From the NCBI GenBank assembly GCA_945787525.1, contig CALZJC010000008.1, forward strand, positions 1 through 39,279: a stretch of 39,279 nt of DNA, given 5' to 3'. Every line of letters starts with the position of its first letter. Within the stretch, counting starts at the first letter, position 1. Under the pieces are notes generated by a model, which searched no databases, was not told the DNA's origin, and saw only the letters and a program-made list of their open reading frames with translations. Origin of the DNA: Thermoanaerobaculia bacterium (GTDB lineage: Bacteria > Acidobacteriota > Thermoanaerobaculia > Multivoradales > JAHEKO01). Position numbers and translations under genes: made by a program. Of this stretch, positions 1 to 8,369 are shown in pieces.

Positions 1-738
1 GCGACCGGCGACCGCCGGCGGCGAGCGCGGATCGTCGTCCGCGCCCTCGAGCGGTTCGCGCCGGCCGTGCGGACCATCCATCCGCTGCGAGCCGAAGCGC
101 CGGAGGAAGACACCTGGCTGCTGGCTCATACCTTCGTCTCGATGACGTTCTCGCTACTGGCGCGCGTCGAGAGCTACTCCGATTGGCTGCGCGATTCCGC
201 CCAGGATGCGCTCCGCCGGGCCTATGACCTCTATCGCCTGGAGCTGCAAGCGCTCGACTGGCAGCGCCCCGGCGGCTTCTGGGTGCTCAAGTCTCCGGCT
301 CATCTGCCGACGTTGGCAGCGCTCCTCGAGCGCCTGCCCGAGGCGCGGATCGTCATGATGCATCGCGACCCGCTCGCCGTCGTACCGTCGACGTGCAGCC
401 TGTTTGCGACCGTGCGTGGCGTCTTCTCCGACGAGGTCGAGCCGCAGCAGATGGGACCGGCTCTGGCCGACAGGCTGGCCGGCTACCAGCACCAGGCGGA
501 GGAGGCGAGTCGGCGCTTTCCGGAGCGGGTGCTCGACGTCCGGTTCGAGGAGCTCGTCGAACGGCCGCTGGAGACCCTGCGCGGCGTCTACCGGCATGCC
601 GGCCGCGCCTTTCGGCCGGAGCTCGAGCGGTCGGCCGAGGCGTGGCTCGCTCGTCATCGGCGTCCACCCGAGCATCGCTACGACCTCGACCAGTTCGGTC
701 TGGACAGGGATCGGGTGCTGGCCGCTTTCGGTCGTTAG
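1..738 (+). CDS. Sulfotransferase family protein, 5'-truncated by window edge
   Basis: The frame is open from base 1, so the true start lies outside the window; about 245 residues are visible. The family transfers sulfate from PAPS to a hydroxyl or amine acceptor. The C-terminal half carries the segment WVLKSPAHL followed about 25 residues later by RIVMMHRDP, the pattern of the 3'-phosphate-binding strand and helix of Sulfotransfer_3-type enzymes. The PAPS 5'-loop (PRSGT-like) must be upstream and is not seen. The tail has the usual RFEELVERP segment ('he pays the loan' region that follows in bacterial members). The acceptor cannot be told from sequence. It ends 120 bases before efp and probably belongs to a separate transcript. 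Confidence 0.85.
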   Translation, partial: ATGDRRRRARIVVRALERFAPAVRTIHPLRAEAPEEDTWLLAHTFVSMTFSLLARVESYSDWLRDSAQDALRRAYDLYRLELQALDWQRPGGFWVLKSPAHLPTLAALLERLPEARIVMMHRDPLAVVPSTCSLFATVRGVFSDEVEPQQMGPALADRLAGYQHQAEEASRRFPERVLDVRFEELVERPLETLRGVYRHAGRAFRPELERSAEAWLARHRRPPEHRYDLDQFGLDRDRVLAAFGR

Positions 739-768
739 CGGCGGCGGGGCCGGTGCCCGCGGGTCTCC

Positions 769-797
769 TTGCCTGCCGCGTCCTTCTCCGACAGAAT
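769..797 (+). promoter_or_regulatory. Candidate sigma-70-like promoter of efp
   Basis: TTGCCT at 769-774 and CAGAAT at 792-797 are separated by 17 bases, about 60 bases upstream of the efp ATG. Each hexamer is only a partial match (3/6 and 4/6), but spacing is ideal and this is the only AT-richer patch in the gap. Confidence 0.4.
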
Positions 798-858
798 AGC
801 TGCTCTGCCGCCGCGCTCCGCGGCATCCGCCCACAACACCCCGGAGTAGGTCCAAGCA

Positions 859-1428
859 ATGGGTACCATAGACGCCAACGCCTGCCGTCCCGGCAAGAAG
901 CTGATCATCGACGGTGAGCCCTACTCGGTCATCGAGCGTGCGCACCACAAGCCTGGCAAGGGCGGCGCCTTTGTCCGCTTCAAGCTCAAGGGGGTCATCT
1001 CCGGCAAGGTGATCGACCACACGGTCCGTGCCGGCACCAAGATGGAGGAGGCCGATGTCACCACCCGGCCGATGCAGTATCTCTATCAGCAGGGTGATGA
1101 CTTCGTCTTCATGGACCAGGAGAGCTACGAGCAGACCACCGTGTCGAAGGACCTGCTGGGCTTTGCGGTGAACTTCCTGATCGAGAGCGCCGAGGCGCAG
1201 GTGACCCTCTACGACGGCCGGGCGATCGGTGTCCAGCTGCCGCAGAAGATGGCCTTCGAGGTCACCGACACGATCGACAACCCGGCGATGGGCAACACCG
1301 CGACCAACGTCACCAAGGACGCGACGATCGAGACCGGATACGTCGCCCAGGTGCCGCCCTTTATCAAGGTAGGCGAGAAGATCCGGCTGCTGACCGAAGA
1401 CGGAAGCTACCTGGAACGCGCCAACTAG
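859..1428 (+). CDS. efp: Translation elongation factor P
   Basis: This 189-residue protein has the normal EF-P length and three-domain layout (KOW-like N-domain, two OB folds). EF-P binds ribosomes stalled on polyproline stretches and stimulates peptide-bond formation. The tip loop reads HHKPGKGGAF, with Lys34 at the place that is post-translationally modified (beta-lysylated by EpmA/EpmB in E. coli). No modification enzyme is encoded in this window. The ATG at 859 is preceded by a modest GGAG at 843-846. The gene lies just upstream of two M16 peptidase genes, with 37 bases to the next start, so co-transcription is possible, though the functional link is not obvious. Confidence 0.97.
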   Translation: MGTIDANACRPGKKLIIDGEPYSVIERAHHKPGKGGAFVRFKLKGVISGKVIDHTVRAGTKMEEADVTTRPMQYLYQQGDDFVFMDQESYEQTTVSKDLLGFAVNFLIESAEAQVTLYDGRAIGVQLPQKMAFEVTDTIDNPAMGNTATNVTKDATIETGYVAQVPPFIKVGEKIRLLTEDGSYLERAN

Positions 1429-1465
1429 CGCATTCGCCGACCCCGAACCCAAGAGGTACTCCAGC

Positions 1466-3034
1466 ATGACGAGAGCCCTGTCGAAGAGGTTGTGGGCGGG
1501 CCTTCTGCTCGCCGCCATCGCCGCCCTGTCATTGGCCCCCGCCGCCGCGGCCCAGGACCTGGCGGCTTTCGAGAAGACGACCACCGTAAAGGTCCTGGAG
1601 AACGGTTGGACGTTCATCATCGTCGAGCGCCCGGTGGCGCCGGTGTTCTCCTTCGCCACCTATGCCAACGTCGGCTCGGCTCAGGAGCTGCCGGGTATCA
1701 CCGGACTGGCGCACATGTTCGAGCATGTCGCCTTCAAGGGAACGCCCAAGCTGGGCACCAGCGACTATGAGGCCGAGAAGGCGGCGATCGCCGACATGGA
1801 GGCCTCCTACAACGCCTACCTCGAGACGCGGCTGGCCATCGGCGCGGACCCGGAGGAGGTCGACCGGCTCTGGCAGCAGTTCAAGGCCAAGGAGGAGATC
1901 GCCAACTCCTACTCGCTGAGCGAGGCGTTCGGCGAGATCCTCAACCGCGAGGGCGCCACGGGTCTCAACGCCTTCACCAACACCGATTTCACCGGCTACT
2001 TCTATTCGCTGCCGGCCAACAAGTTCGAGCTGTTCGCCTATCTCGAGTCGACCCGCTTTCTGAGCCCCGTCTTCCGCGAGTTCTACAAGGAGCGGGACGT
2101 GGTCCAGGAGGAGCGCCGGCTGCGCACCGAGAGCAACCCGATCGGCCGGCTGATCGAGCAGTTCGTCGCCGCCGCGTTCGTGGCCCATCCGTACAAGAAC
2201 CCGGTGGTCGGCCACATGAGCGATCTGGAGTCGTTCACGCTGACCGATGGAGAGGAGTTCTTCCGCACCTGGTATGTGCCCGCCAACCTGGTGACGGCAA
2301 TCGTCGGCGATGTCGACGCCGAGGCCGTGCTGCCGGTCATCGAGCGCTACTTCGGCCGCGTGCCGGAGGGCCCCAAGCCACCGGCGCTGCGCACTGTCGA
2401 GCCGCCGCAGATCGGCGAGAAGACGATCGTGATCCAGGACCCCTCGCAGCCGGTCTACGTCGAGGGGTACCACAAGCCGGCCCAGACCCACCCGGACCAG
2501 CCGGTCTGGGACGTGATCGACGACGTGCTGTCAAACGGCCGCACCTCGCGTCTCTACCGGTCCCTGGTGCGGGACAAGAAGATCGCCGCCCAGGCCGGCT
2601 CTTTCTCCTCCTTCCCGGGCAGCAAGTACCCGACGCTGTGGATCGCCTTCGCCATCCCGTCGCCGGGCATCGCCAACGAGGAGGTGCGCGACGCGATCCG
2701 CGCCGAGATCGAGCGTCTCAAGAACACGGACCTGGCCACTGAAGAGCTGGCCCGCGCCAAGACCCGCGCCAAGGCCGGCCTGCTGCGCTCGCTGCGCAAC
2801 AACTTCGGTCTGGCCAACAACCTGGCCCAGTGGCAGACGCTGTTTGGCGACTGGCGCGAGCTGTTCCGCTACATCGATCGCATCGAGGCGGTGACCGCGG
2901 CCGACGTTCGCCGGGTAGCCGGCGACACTCTGGTGGGGTCGAACCGGACCGTCGGCATGATCGTCACCGAGAGCACCGAGACCGGACAGGACGGCGAGGC
3001 AGCGGCCGACGAAGCGTCGGCGGCGAGCCGCTGA
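1466..3034 (+). CDS. M16 family zinc metallopeptidase, catalytic subunit
   Basis: The product is 522 residues and starts with a signal peptide (hydrophobic core about residues 9-28, cut near AAAAQ), so it acts in the envelope. The inverted zinc motif HxxEH is intact as HMFEH at 83-87; the third ligand lies in the VVQEER segment near 212-217. The distance between them is about 50 residues longer than usual because of an acidic helical insert near 97-160. A second, degenerate M16 repeat follows (residues about 270-490). The next gene encodes a related protein without the zinc motif, 11 bases downstream, which matches heterodimeric bacterial M16B peptidases. Substrates are probably short peptides; this is inferred from the family. 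Confidence 0.92.
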   Translation: MTRALSKRLWAGLLLAAIAALSLAPAAAAQDLAAFEKTTTVKVLENGWTFIIVERPVAPVFSFATYANVGSAQELPGITGLAHMFEHVAFKGTPKLGTSDYEAEKAAIADMEASYNAYLETRLAIGADPEEVDRLWQQFKAKEEIANSYSLSEAFGEILNREGATGLNAFTNTDFTGYFYSLPANKFELFAYLESTRFLSPVFREFYKERDVVQEERRLRTESNPIGRLIEQFVAAAFVAHPYKNPVVGHMSDLESFTLTDGEEFFRTWYVPANLVTAIVGDVDAEAVLPVIERYFGRVPEGPKPPALRTVEPPQIGEKTIVIQDPSQPVYVEGYHKPAQTHPDQPVWDVIDDVLSNGRTSRLYRSLVRDKKIAAQAGSFSSFPGSKYPTLWIAFAIPSPGIANEEVRDAIRAEIERLKNTDLATEELARAKTRAKAGLLRSLRNNFGLANNLAQWQTLFGDWRELFRYIDRIEAVTAADVRRVAGDTLVGSNRTVGMIVTESTETGQDGEAAADEASAASR

Positions 3035-3045
3035 GGAGAGTCGGA

Positions 3046-5208
3046 ATGATGCCAAGAACGAGACCCAACTGGATTCTGTGCCTGCTGCTGACGATCGTCG
3101 CGCTGGCGCCCGCCGCTGCCCAGGTCGAGACCGTCGACGAGCTGACCTACCCGGCGCTGCCCGATTTCGACGTGCCGGAGCCGCGCCGCGTCGAGCTGGA
3201 CAACGGCATGGTGGTGATGCTGCTCGAGGATCACGAGCTGCCGTTGATCGACGTCATCGCCCGGGTCCGCACCGGCGCCCGGCTGGAGCCGGCCGACAAG
3301 GTCGGCCTGGCTTCGCTGACCGGCGCCGTGTTGCGCACCGGCGGCACCGCCTCGATGAGCGGCGACGAGATCGACGACTTCCTCGAGAGCCGGGCGGCGA
3401 GCATCGAGACCTCCATCGGCACGGTGTCGGGGTCGGCTTCGATGAGCTGCCTCGAGGGCGACTTCCGCGAGGTGCTCGGCCTGTTCGCCGACGTGCTGCG
3501 CAACCCGGCGTTCCACGAGGAAAAGCTGGTGGTGGCCAAGAACCAGGCCAACACCGGCATCGCGCGGCAGAACGACCAGCCGCAGCAGATCATGTTCCGT
3601 GAGTTCGGCGAGATCGTCTACGGTCCCGAGTCGCCCTACGCGCGGCAAGAGACCTACACCTCGGTCGATGGGGTGACTCGCGACGACCTTATCGCCTGGC
3701 ATGGGCGTTTCTTTCACCCCAACAACATCATCCTCGGGCTGGTGGGTGTTTTCGACGGCGACGAGGCCCTGGCGATGGTGCGCCAGGCGTTTGGCGACGG
3801 GCCGGCGGGACCGCCGGCGCCGGAGTTCGAAGGCGGCTACCGCACCGAGGCATCGCCGGGCGTCTATGCCATCCGCAAGGACGACATGACCCAGTCGAAC
3901 ATCATCATGGGCCATCTCGGCATCGAGCGCGACAACCCGGACTACCTGGCCGTCGACCTGATGAACGAGGTGCTCGGCGGTAGCTTCGCCTCGCGGCTGT
4001 TCTCCAACGTTCGCACCAAGAAGGGGCTCGCCTATGCCGTTTCCGGCGGCGTGCGCAGCAACTTCGACTATCCGGGCCAGGCGAGCTTCTGGATGACGAC
4101 CAAGACCGAGACCACGGCGGCCGGCATCGATGCCCTGCTCGAGGAGGTCAGGGGCATGACCGCCTCGCCGCCGGACGCGGACGAGGTGGAGAAGGCGCTG
4201 GCCGGCATCCTCAACTCGTTTGTCTTCAACTCCGATTCGCGGCGCAAGATCCTCGGCCAGCAGCTCACCTACGAGTACTTCGGCTACCCGCTGGATTGGC
4301 TGTCGCGCTACTACGAGGGCATCCAGAAGGTCGGCCTGGAGGCGGTCCAGGAGGCGGCCCGGAAGTACCTGCATCCAGACAAGTTCGCCATCCTCGTGGT
4401 CGGCCCGGCCGAGGGTCGCGATCGGCCGCTCGAGGAGTACGGCGAGGTCAGCGAGGTGGATATCACGATCCCCGAGCTCGACGTGGCACAGGTGGCGGCG
4501 ACGGCCGAGTCGCGGGAGCGCGGCGCGGAGCTCATCGCGCGCGCCGTTGAAGCGGTGGGCGGTGCCGAGCGGCTGGCAGCGGTGCGGTCGCTACGTCGCT
4601 CGGCCGCGGCCGTGGCGTCGACGCCGCAGGGAGAGATGCAGATCGGTCTGAGCGAGCTGAACGTCTATCCGGACAGCCAGCGCCAGGAGATGACGTTGCC
4701 CTTCGGCACGATGGCAAGCGTGGTGACCCCGGAGGACGGCTTCATGGTGACGCCCCAGGGAGTACAGGACCTGCCCGGGTCGCGGCTCGCCGAGACCCGC
4801 AAGTCGATGCGCCGCCAGCTGGTGCCGCTGCTGCGCGCCCGCCTCGAGGAGGGCTTCGAGGCCGTGGCCCAGGGCGGCGCCGAGATCAACGGCCGGGCGG
4901 TGGAGCAGGTGCGTGTAGTGCTGCCCGGCGACGGCGACGTGATCACGCTGGCGATCGCCGGCGACAACGGCGACGTCGTGGCGATGTCGTACCGGGGCTC
5001 CGGCTTTACCGGCGCGCCGGGCGAGATCCACCAGGTGTACTCGGATTTCCGCGAAGTCCAAGGGCTGCGTCTGCCGTTCGAGGCCAGCGCGACTTTCGAG
5101 GGCGATCCGTACCTCTCCGTGACGACTTCCGAGATCGAGGTCGACCTCGAGGTGGAGCAGGGCGCCTTCGAGCGCCCGGCGCCCGCGGCGCCCGAGCCCA
5201 CGGGCTAG
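3046..5208 (+). CDS. M16 peptidase-like non-catalytic subunit fused to a LolA-like domain
   Basis: I chose the ATG at 3046 because GAGGAG lies at 3033-3038 and a signal peptide follows (WILCLLLTIVALAPAAAQ); this gives 720 residues. The reading frame itself is open further upstream but that part overlaps the previous gene. Residues about 35-470 are an M16 pair of domains. Where the zinc motif should be the sequence reads LTGAVLRTGG, so HxxEH is absent, while the R/Y substrate-binding segment typical of the inactive M16 half is kept (SRLFSNVRTKKGLAYAV). Residues about 495-715 form a separate beta-rich region with the VYSDFREVQGLRLPF pattern seen in LolA/outer-membrane lipoprotein-sorting-like domains. 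It is likely the partner of the upstream catalytic subunit. Confidence 0.88.
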   Translation: MMPRTRPNWILCLLLTIVALAPAAAQVETVDELTYPALPDFDVPEPRRVELDNGMVVMLLEDHELPLIDVIARVRTGARLEPADKVGLASLTGAVLRTGGTASMSGDEIDDFLESRAASIETSIGTVSGSASMSCLEGDFREVLGLFADVLRNPAFHEEKLVVAKNQANTGIARQNDQPQQIMFREFGEIVYGPESPYARQETYTSVDGVTRDDLIAWHGRFFHPNNIILGLVGVFDGDEALAMVRQAFGDGPAGPPAPEFEGGYRTEASPGVYAIRKDDMTQSNIIMGHLGIERDNPDYLAVDLMNEVLGGSFASRLFSNVRTKKGLAYAVSGGVRSNFDYPGQASFWMTTKTETTAAGIDALLEEVRGMTASPPDADEVEKALAGILNSFVFNSDSRRKILGQQLTYEYFGYPLDWLSRYYEGIQKVGLEAVQEAARKYLHPDKFAILVVGPAEGRDRPLEEYGEVSEVDITIPELDVAQVAATAESRERGAELIARAVEAVGGAERLAAVRSLRRSAAAVASTPQGEMQIGLSELNVYPDSQRQEMTLPFGTMASVVTPEDGFMVTPQGVQDLPGSRLAETRKSMRRQLVPLLRARLEEGFEAVAQGGAEINGRAVEQVRVVLPGDGDVITLAIAGDNGDVVAMSYRGSGFTGAPGEIHQVYSDFREVQGLRLPFEASATFEGDPYLSVTTSEIEVDLEVEQGAFERPAPAAPEPTG

Positions 5209-5236
5209 CTCGTGGTGGAAGTCTGGATGGTGTCGG

Positions 5237-7018
5237 TCAGTCGAGCTGCACGCTGGGCTCGCCCTCGCCGTCGATGAGGATGCGCAGCACGCGGCTGGCT
5301 CCCGCCGGCAGTGACACGTCCAACGTGCGGCGGACCGCGGCGCGATTGGGCAGCGTGACGTAGACCCGCAGCTCGGTGTCGCCGGCCGGCAGCCGCCGCT
5401 TCGCCTCCAGCCTGCCGGCGCCGGTCTTCCTGCGCAGCAGTCCGCTGCGTTTGCCAAAACGGAACCGCTGGTTCATGACCTGCTCGGGGCCCGCGTAGAC
5501 GGTCACCACGCCTCTGGGCATCTGGCTGAACAGATCGATCCGCAGATCGGACCAGTCGGGTAGGACTGGGCGGGGAGCTTCGACCGGCACCGTCGCCGGC
5601 GTTACGAGCTCCGCTGCCACCGGCACCACCGGGGGCTGTTTCTCGGGCTGCCGTCGGCTGGCCAGAGAGCGCTCCCGAGCCGCCTCGAGGCGAGCCAGCA
5701 GCTGCCGCACGGCGGGCTTCTCGGGGTCGAGCTCCGCAGCCTGGCGCAGAGCGTTGATCGCCTGGCTGTTGCGCCCCTGGCGCTGCGCTCGCTGCGCTTC
5801 GAGCAACAGGCGCTCGACGGTGCCGTCGCGCCAGAGAGCGGCGCGCTGGGCTTCCGCCTGGGTCTCCGCGGTGGCGCGGAGCCGGCGGATCTCCGGCCGG
5901 TGAGGCGCCATCTCGACCGCCAGGTCGAGCAGGCGGACGGCGGTCAACGCGTCGCCGGTGACGAGTAGCTCCTCCGCCTCATGCACCAGCTCGGCGTGCC
6001 CGGCGTTCAGCTGGTGAAGCGACACCGCCGGCATGTCGGCGGGCGGCGTCTCGAGCTTCTTCTGCGCCAGACTCCAGCCGCTGGCCGTGGCGAGCAGCGC
6101 GGCGACGCCTGCCGCTATCCACAACAGCGGCCGGCGCCGGCCGACCGGCGGCTCCGGCGGCGGGGGCAGCAGGTCGGAAAGATCGCGGGTGGCGGCCTCC
6201 TCGCGGTCCTCGAAGGCGGCGCGCAGGGACCGAGCCAGGGCGCCGGCAGTGGCCAGGCGGTCGGCTGGGGCCTTGGCCAGAGCCCGGCGCAGCACCTTGA
6301 CGACCGGGGCCGGCAGGGCGGCGCCGTGCTCCTCGGGAGGCGTGAACGGCTCGTTGGCCAGGCGCCGGACGACTTCCTTGAGGTCGGGATGATCAAACGG
6401 GCGCTTGCCGGTGAGCATCTCGTAGACCACGACGCCCAGCGCGAAGACATCGGCACGCCCGTCGACGGCCTCGCCGCGCAGCTGCTCCGGCGCCACGTAG
6501 TGCGGCGTCCCCAGACGGTCGGCGGGCTCGGAAACGGTCGGCGCCGAGGCGATGCCGAAATCGGTCAGCTTCACCCTTTCGTTGGCGGTGATCAAGATGT
6601 TGCCAGGTTTGACGTCGCGGTGGACCACGCCCTTGGCATGGGCGTAGTCGAGGGCGGAGGCGACCTGCTCGGTGACCTTGAGCACGAAGTCGTCGGGTAG
6701 CGGCTTGCCCGGGCGCAGCACCTCTTTCAGGTCGGTCCCCTGAACGTACTCCATGGCGATGAACGGCTGCTCGCCGCCCGCGGCGTCGTGCACCGTGACG
6801 ATGCCCGGGTGGTCGAGGCCACCGGCGGCACGGGCCTCGCGCAGAAAGGAAGGTCCATCTCCGTCCTCGTCGTGGCCGTTGCCGAGATGGCCGTTGAGCG
6901 CCTTGACGGCGACCAGGCGGCCGAGCGCCGGGTCCTGTGCCAGGTAGACGGTACCCATGGCGCCGCGCCCCAGCTCTTCGACGATCTCGTAGCGGCCCAG
7001 GCCTTCGGTCTTCGTCAT
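5237..7018 (-). CDS. PknB-type Ser/Thr protein kinase with TM and extracytoplasmic TPR region
   Basis: The 593-residue protein has a complete Hanks-type kinase domain at residues about 10-270: glycine loop LGRGAMGTVY, catalytic Lys39 in VAVKAL, HRDVKPGN with Asp135, DFG at 153-155 and APE at 176-178. A proline-rich juxtamembrane stretch leads to one transmembrane helix (about 297-314). The outer part has TPR-like helices (about 330-450), then a Pro/Val-rich linker and a beta-rich end rich in basic residues. This is a receptor-kinase architecture common in Acidobacteriota and Myxococcota; the outer ligand is unknown. It converges on the M16 operon, with 28 bases between stops, and is divergent from the helicase gene. 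GGGAG lies a few bases before the ATG. Confidence 0.95.
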   Translation of the reverse strand: MTKTEGLGRYEIVEELGRGAMGTVYLAQDPALGRLVAVKALNGHLGNGHDEDGDGPSFLREARAAGGLDHPGIVTVHDAAGGEQPFIAMEYVQGTDLKEVLRPGKPLPDDFVLKVTEQVASALDYAHAKGVVHRDVKPGNILITANERVKLTDFGIASAPTVSEPADRLGTPHYVAPEQLRGEAVDGRADVFALGVVVYEMLTGKRPFDHPDLKEVVRRLANEPFTPPEEHGAALPAPVVKVLRRALAKAPADRLATAGALARSLRAAFEDREEAATRDLSDLLPPPPEPPVGRRRPLLWIAAGVAALLATASGWSLAQKKLETPPADMPAVSLHQLNAGHAELVHEAEELLVTGDALTAVRLLDLAVEMAPHRPEIRRLRATAETQAEAQRAALWRDGTVERLLLEAQRAQRQGRNSQAINALRQAAELDPEKPAVRQLLARLEAARERSLASRRQPEKQPPVVPVAAELVTPATVPVEAPRPVLPDWSDLRIDLFSQMPRGVVTVYAGPEQVMNQRFRFGKRSGLLRRKTGAGRLEAKRRLPAGDTELRVYVTLPNRAAVRRTLDVSLPAGASRVLRILIDGEGEPSVQLD

Positions 7019-7129
7019 CGTCAGGCTCCCAAACCGAGGGTAGGTGGACCGCCGTCTCTACGCTATGCAGCAATTCACTTTGCAGAGCGGCCAGCGGCGG
7101 GCAGCGTCGGCAGGTACAATGCGGCCGGC

Positions 7130-8344
7130 ATGGAGACGAAGGGCATTCCCCAGCACAGTGCCGCCGAGTCGCTCGGCGGATTTGCCGATCTAGGTGTGAG
7201 CGCGCCGGTGGTCGAGGCGCTGGAGCGGATCGGTTTTCACTCGCCGACGCCGATCCAGGCGGCGGTCATCCCGCCTGCGCTGACCGGGCGAGACGTCATC
7301 GGCCTCGCCGAGACCGGTTCCGGCAAGACCGCGGCCTTTTCGCTGCCGATGCTCGAGCGGACCGAGCCCTCCGGTCGCTGCACCGGTCTCGTCGTCTGCC
7401 CGACGCGCGAGATCGCTCTGCAGACCAAGCGGTTCCTCGACGGGCTGGTCGGTCTCAAGGGGTTGCGCTCGGCCTGTCTTATCGGCGGTGTCAAGCTGCC
7501 GCCCCAGACCGAAAAGCTGCGTGGTGGAGTCGATCTTGTCGTCGCCACTCCGGGCCGCCTGCTCGACCACTGTCGCCGGCGCAATGTGTCGCTGGACGGC
7601 GTCCGCTGTCTGGTCCTGGACGAGGCGGACCACATGCTCGATCTCGGCTTCCTGCCACAGATGCAGGAGATTCTCGACCTGGTGCCCAGCCGCCGGCAGA
7701 CACTGATGTTCTCGGCCACGTTGCCGCAGGTGATCGAGCGTCTCGCCAAGCGCGTGATGAGCGACCCGCTGCGCTTCGACCTGCTGCCCAGCGGCCGCAC
7801 CGCCGAGGGCATCGAGCACCGCCTCTATCTGGTGCACGACCGCGACAAGAAGAGCTGTCTGGTGGCGCTGACCCACCAGCAGGAAGGCAGTACGCTGGTC
7901 TTCATGCGCCGCAAGGTCGATGCCGACTGGGCCTCCAGGCAGCTCGAGCTCGAAGGCGAGTCGGTCGCGCGGCTGCACTCCGATCGCTCGCAGAGCCAGC
8001 GTGTGGCGGCGCTGGAGGGCTTTCGCAAGGGCGGCTTTCGCATCCTGGTAGCCACCGATCTGGCGGCCCGCGGCATCGACGTGCCGCGCTGCGCGCACAT
8101 CGTCAACTACGACCTGCCGGCCACCGTCGAGGACTATGTGCATCGCGCGGGGCGCACCGCGCGCGGCTCGCTCAAGGGGGTCGTCTCCTCCATCGGCACC
8201 TGGCGGGACAAGCAGATGGTGCGCGACATCGAGGCGGCGATAGGCGAGCCCCTGCCGCGCCGGGTGGCGGCGGGCGTCACGCCCCAGGAAGAGCGGCGCT
8301 CGACGATTCGCGGCCGCGAGCGCGTGCGGCGCCGCCTGATGTGA
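7130..8344 (+). CDS. DEAD-box ATP-dependent RNA helicase
   Basis: Starting at the ATG at 7130 gives 404 residues, a minimal helicase core without a long C-terminal tail. The frame is open upstream, but the Q-motif (GFADLGVSAPVVEAL ... PTPIQ, Gln43) begins just after this ATG. Motif I is AETGSGKT (60-67), motif II DEAD, motif III SAT, motif V ARGID and motif VI HRAGRTAR, all intact. The protein unwinds short RNA duplexes in ribosome assembly, mRNA decay or cold adaptation. It is RhlE/DeaD-like, but I cannot assign a specific orthologue. There is no clear Shine-Dalgarno sequence; a TACAAT at 7115-7120 lies only nine bases before the ATG. Confidence 0.95.
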   Translation: METKGIPQHSAAESLGGFADLGVSAPVVEALERIGFHSPTPIQAAVIPPALTGRDVIGLAETGSGKTAAFSLPMLERTEPSGRCTGLVVCPTREIALQTKRFLDGLVGLKGLRSACLIGGVKLPPQTEKLRGGVDLVVATPGRLLDHCRRRNVSLDGVRCLVLDEADHMLDLGFLPQMQEILDLVPSRRQTLMFSATLPQVIERLAKRVMSDPLRFDLLPSGRTAEGIEHRLYLVHDRDKKSCLVALTHQQEGSTLVFMRRKVDADWASRQLELEGESVARLHSDRSQSQRVAALEGFRKGGFRILVATDLAARGIDVPRCAHIVNYDLPATVEDYVHRAGRTARGSLKGVVSSIGTWRDKQMVRDIEAAIGEPLPRRVAAGVTPQEERRSTIRGRERVRRRLM

Positions 8345-8369
8345 GCCGCTTCGAGACGGCTTCGTCGTG

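Noticed and set aside
154-1659. A 501-codon minus-strand frame opposite the sulfotransferase and efp
   Set aside because: Shadow frame of GC-rich coding DNA; it crosses efp, which is certain, and its product is Arg/Leu/Gly-rich without any domain.
7115-7120. TACAAT as -10 box for the helicase gene
   Set aside because: It would put the transcript start nearly on the ATG and there is no -35 hexamer; possible leaderless mRNA but not supportable.
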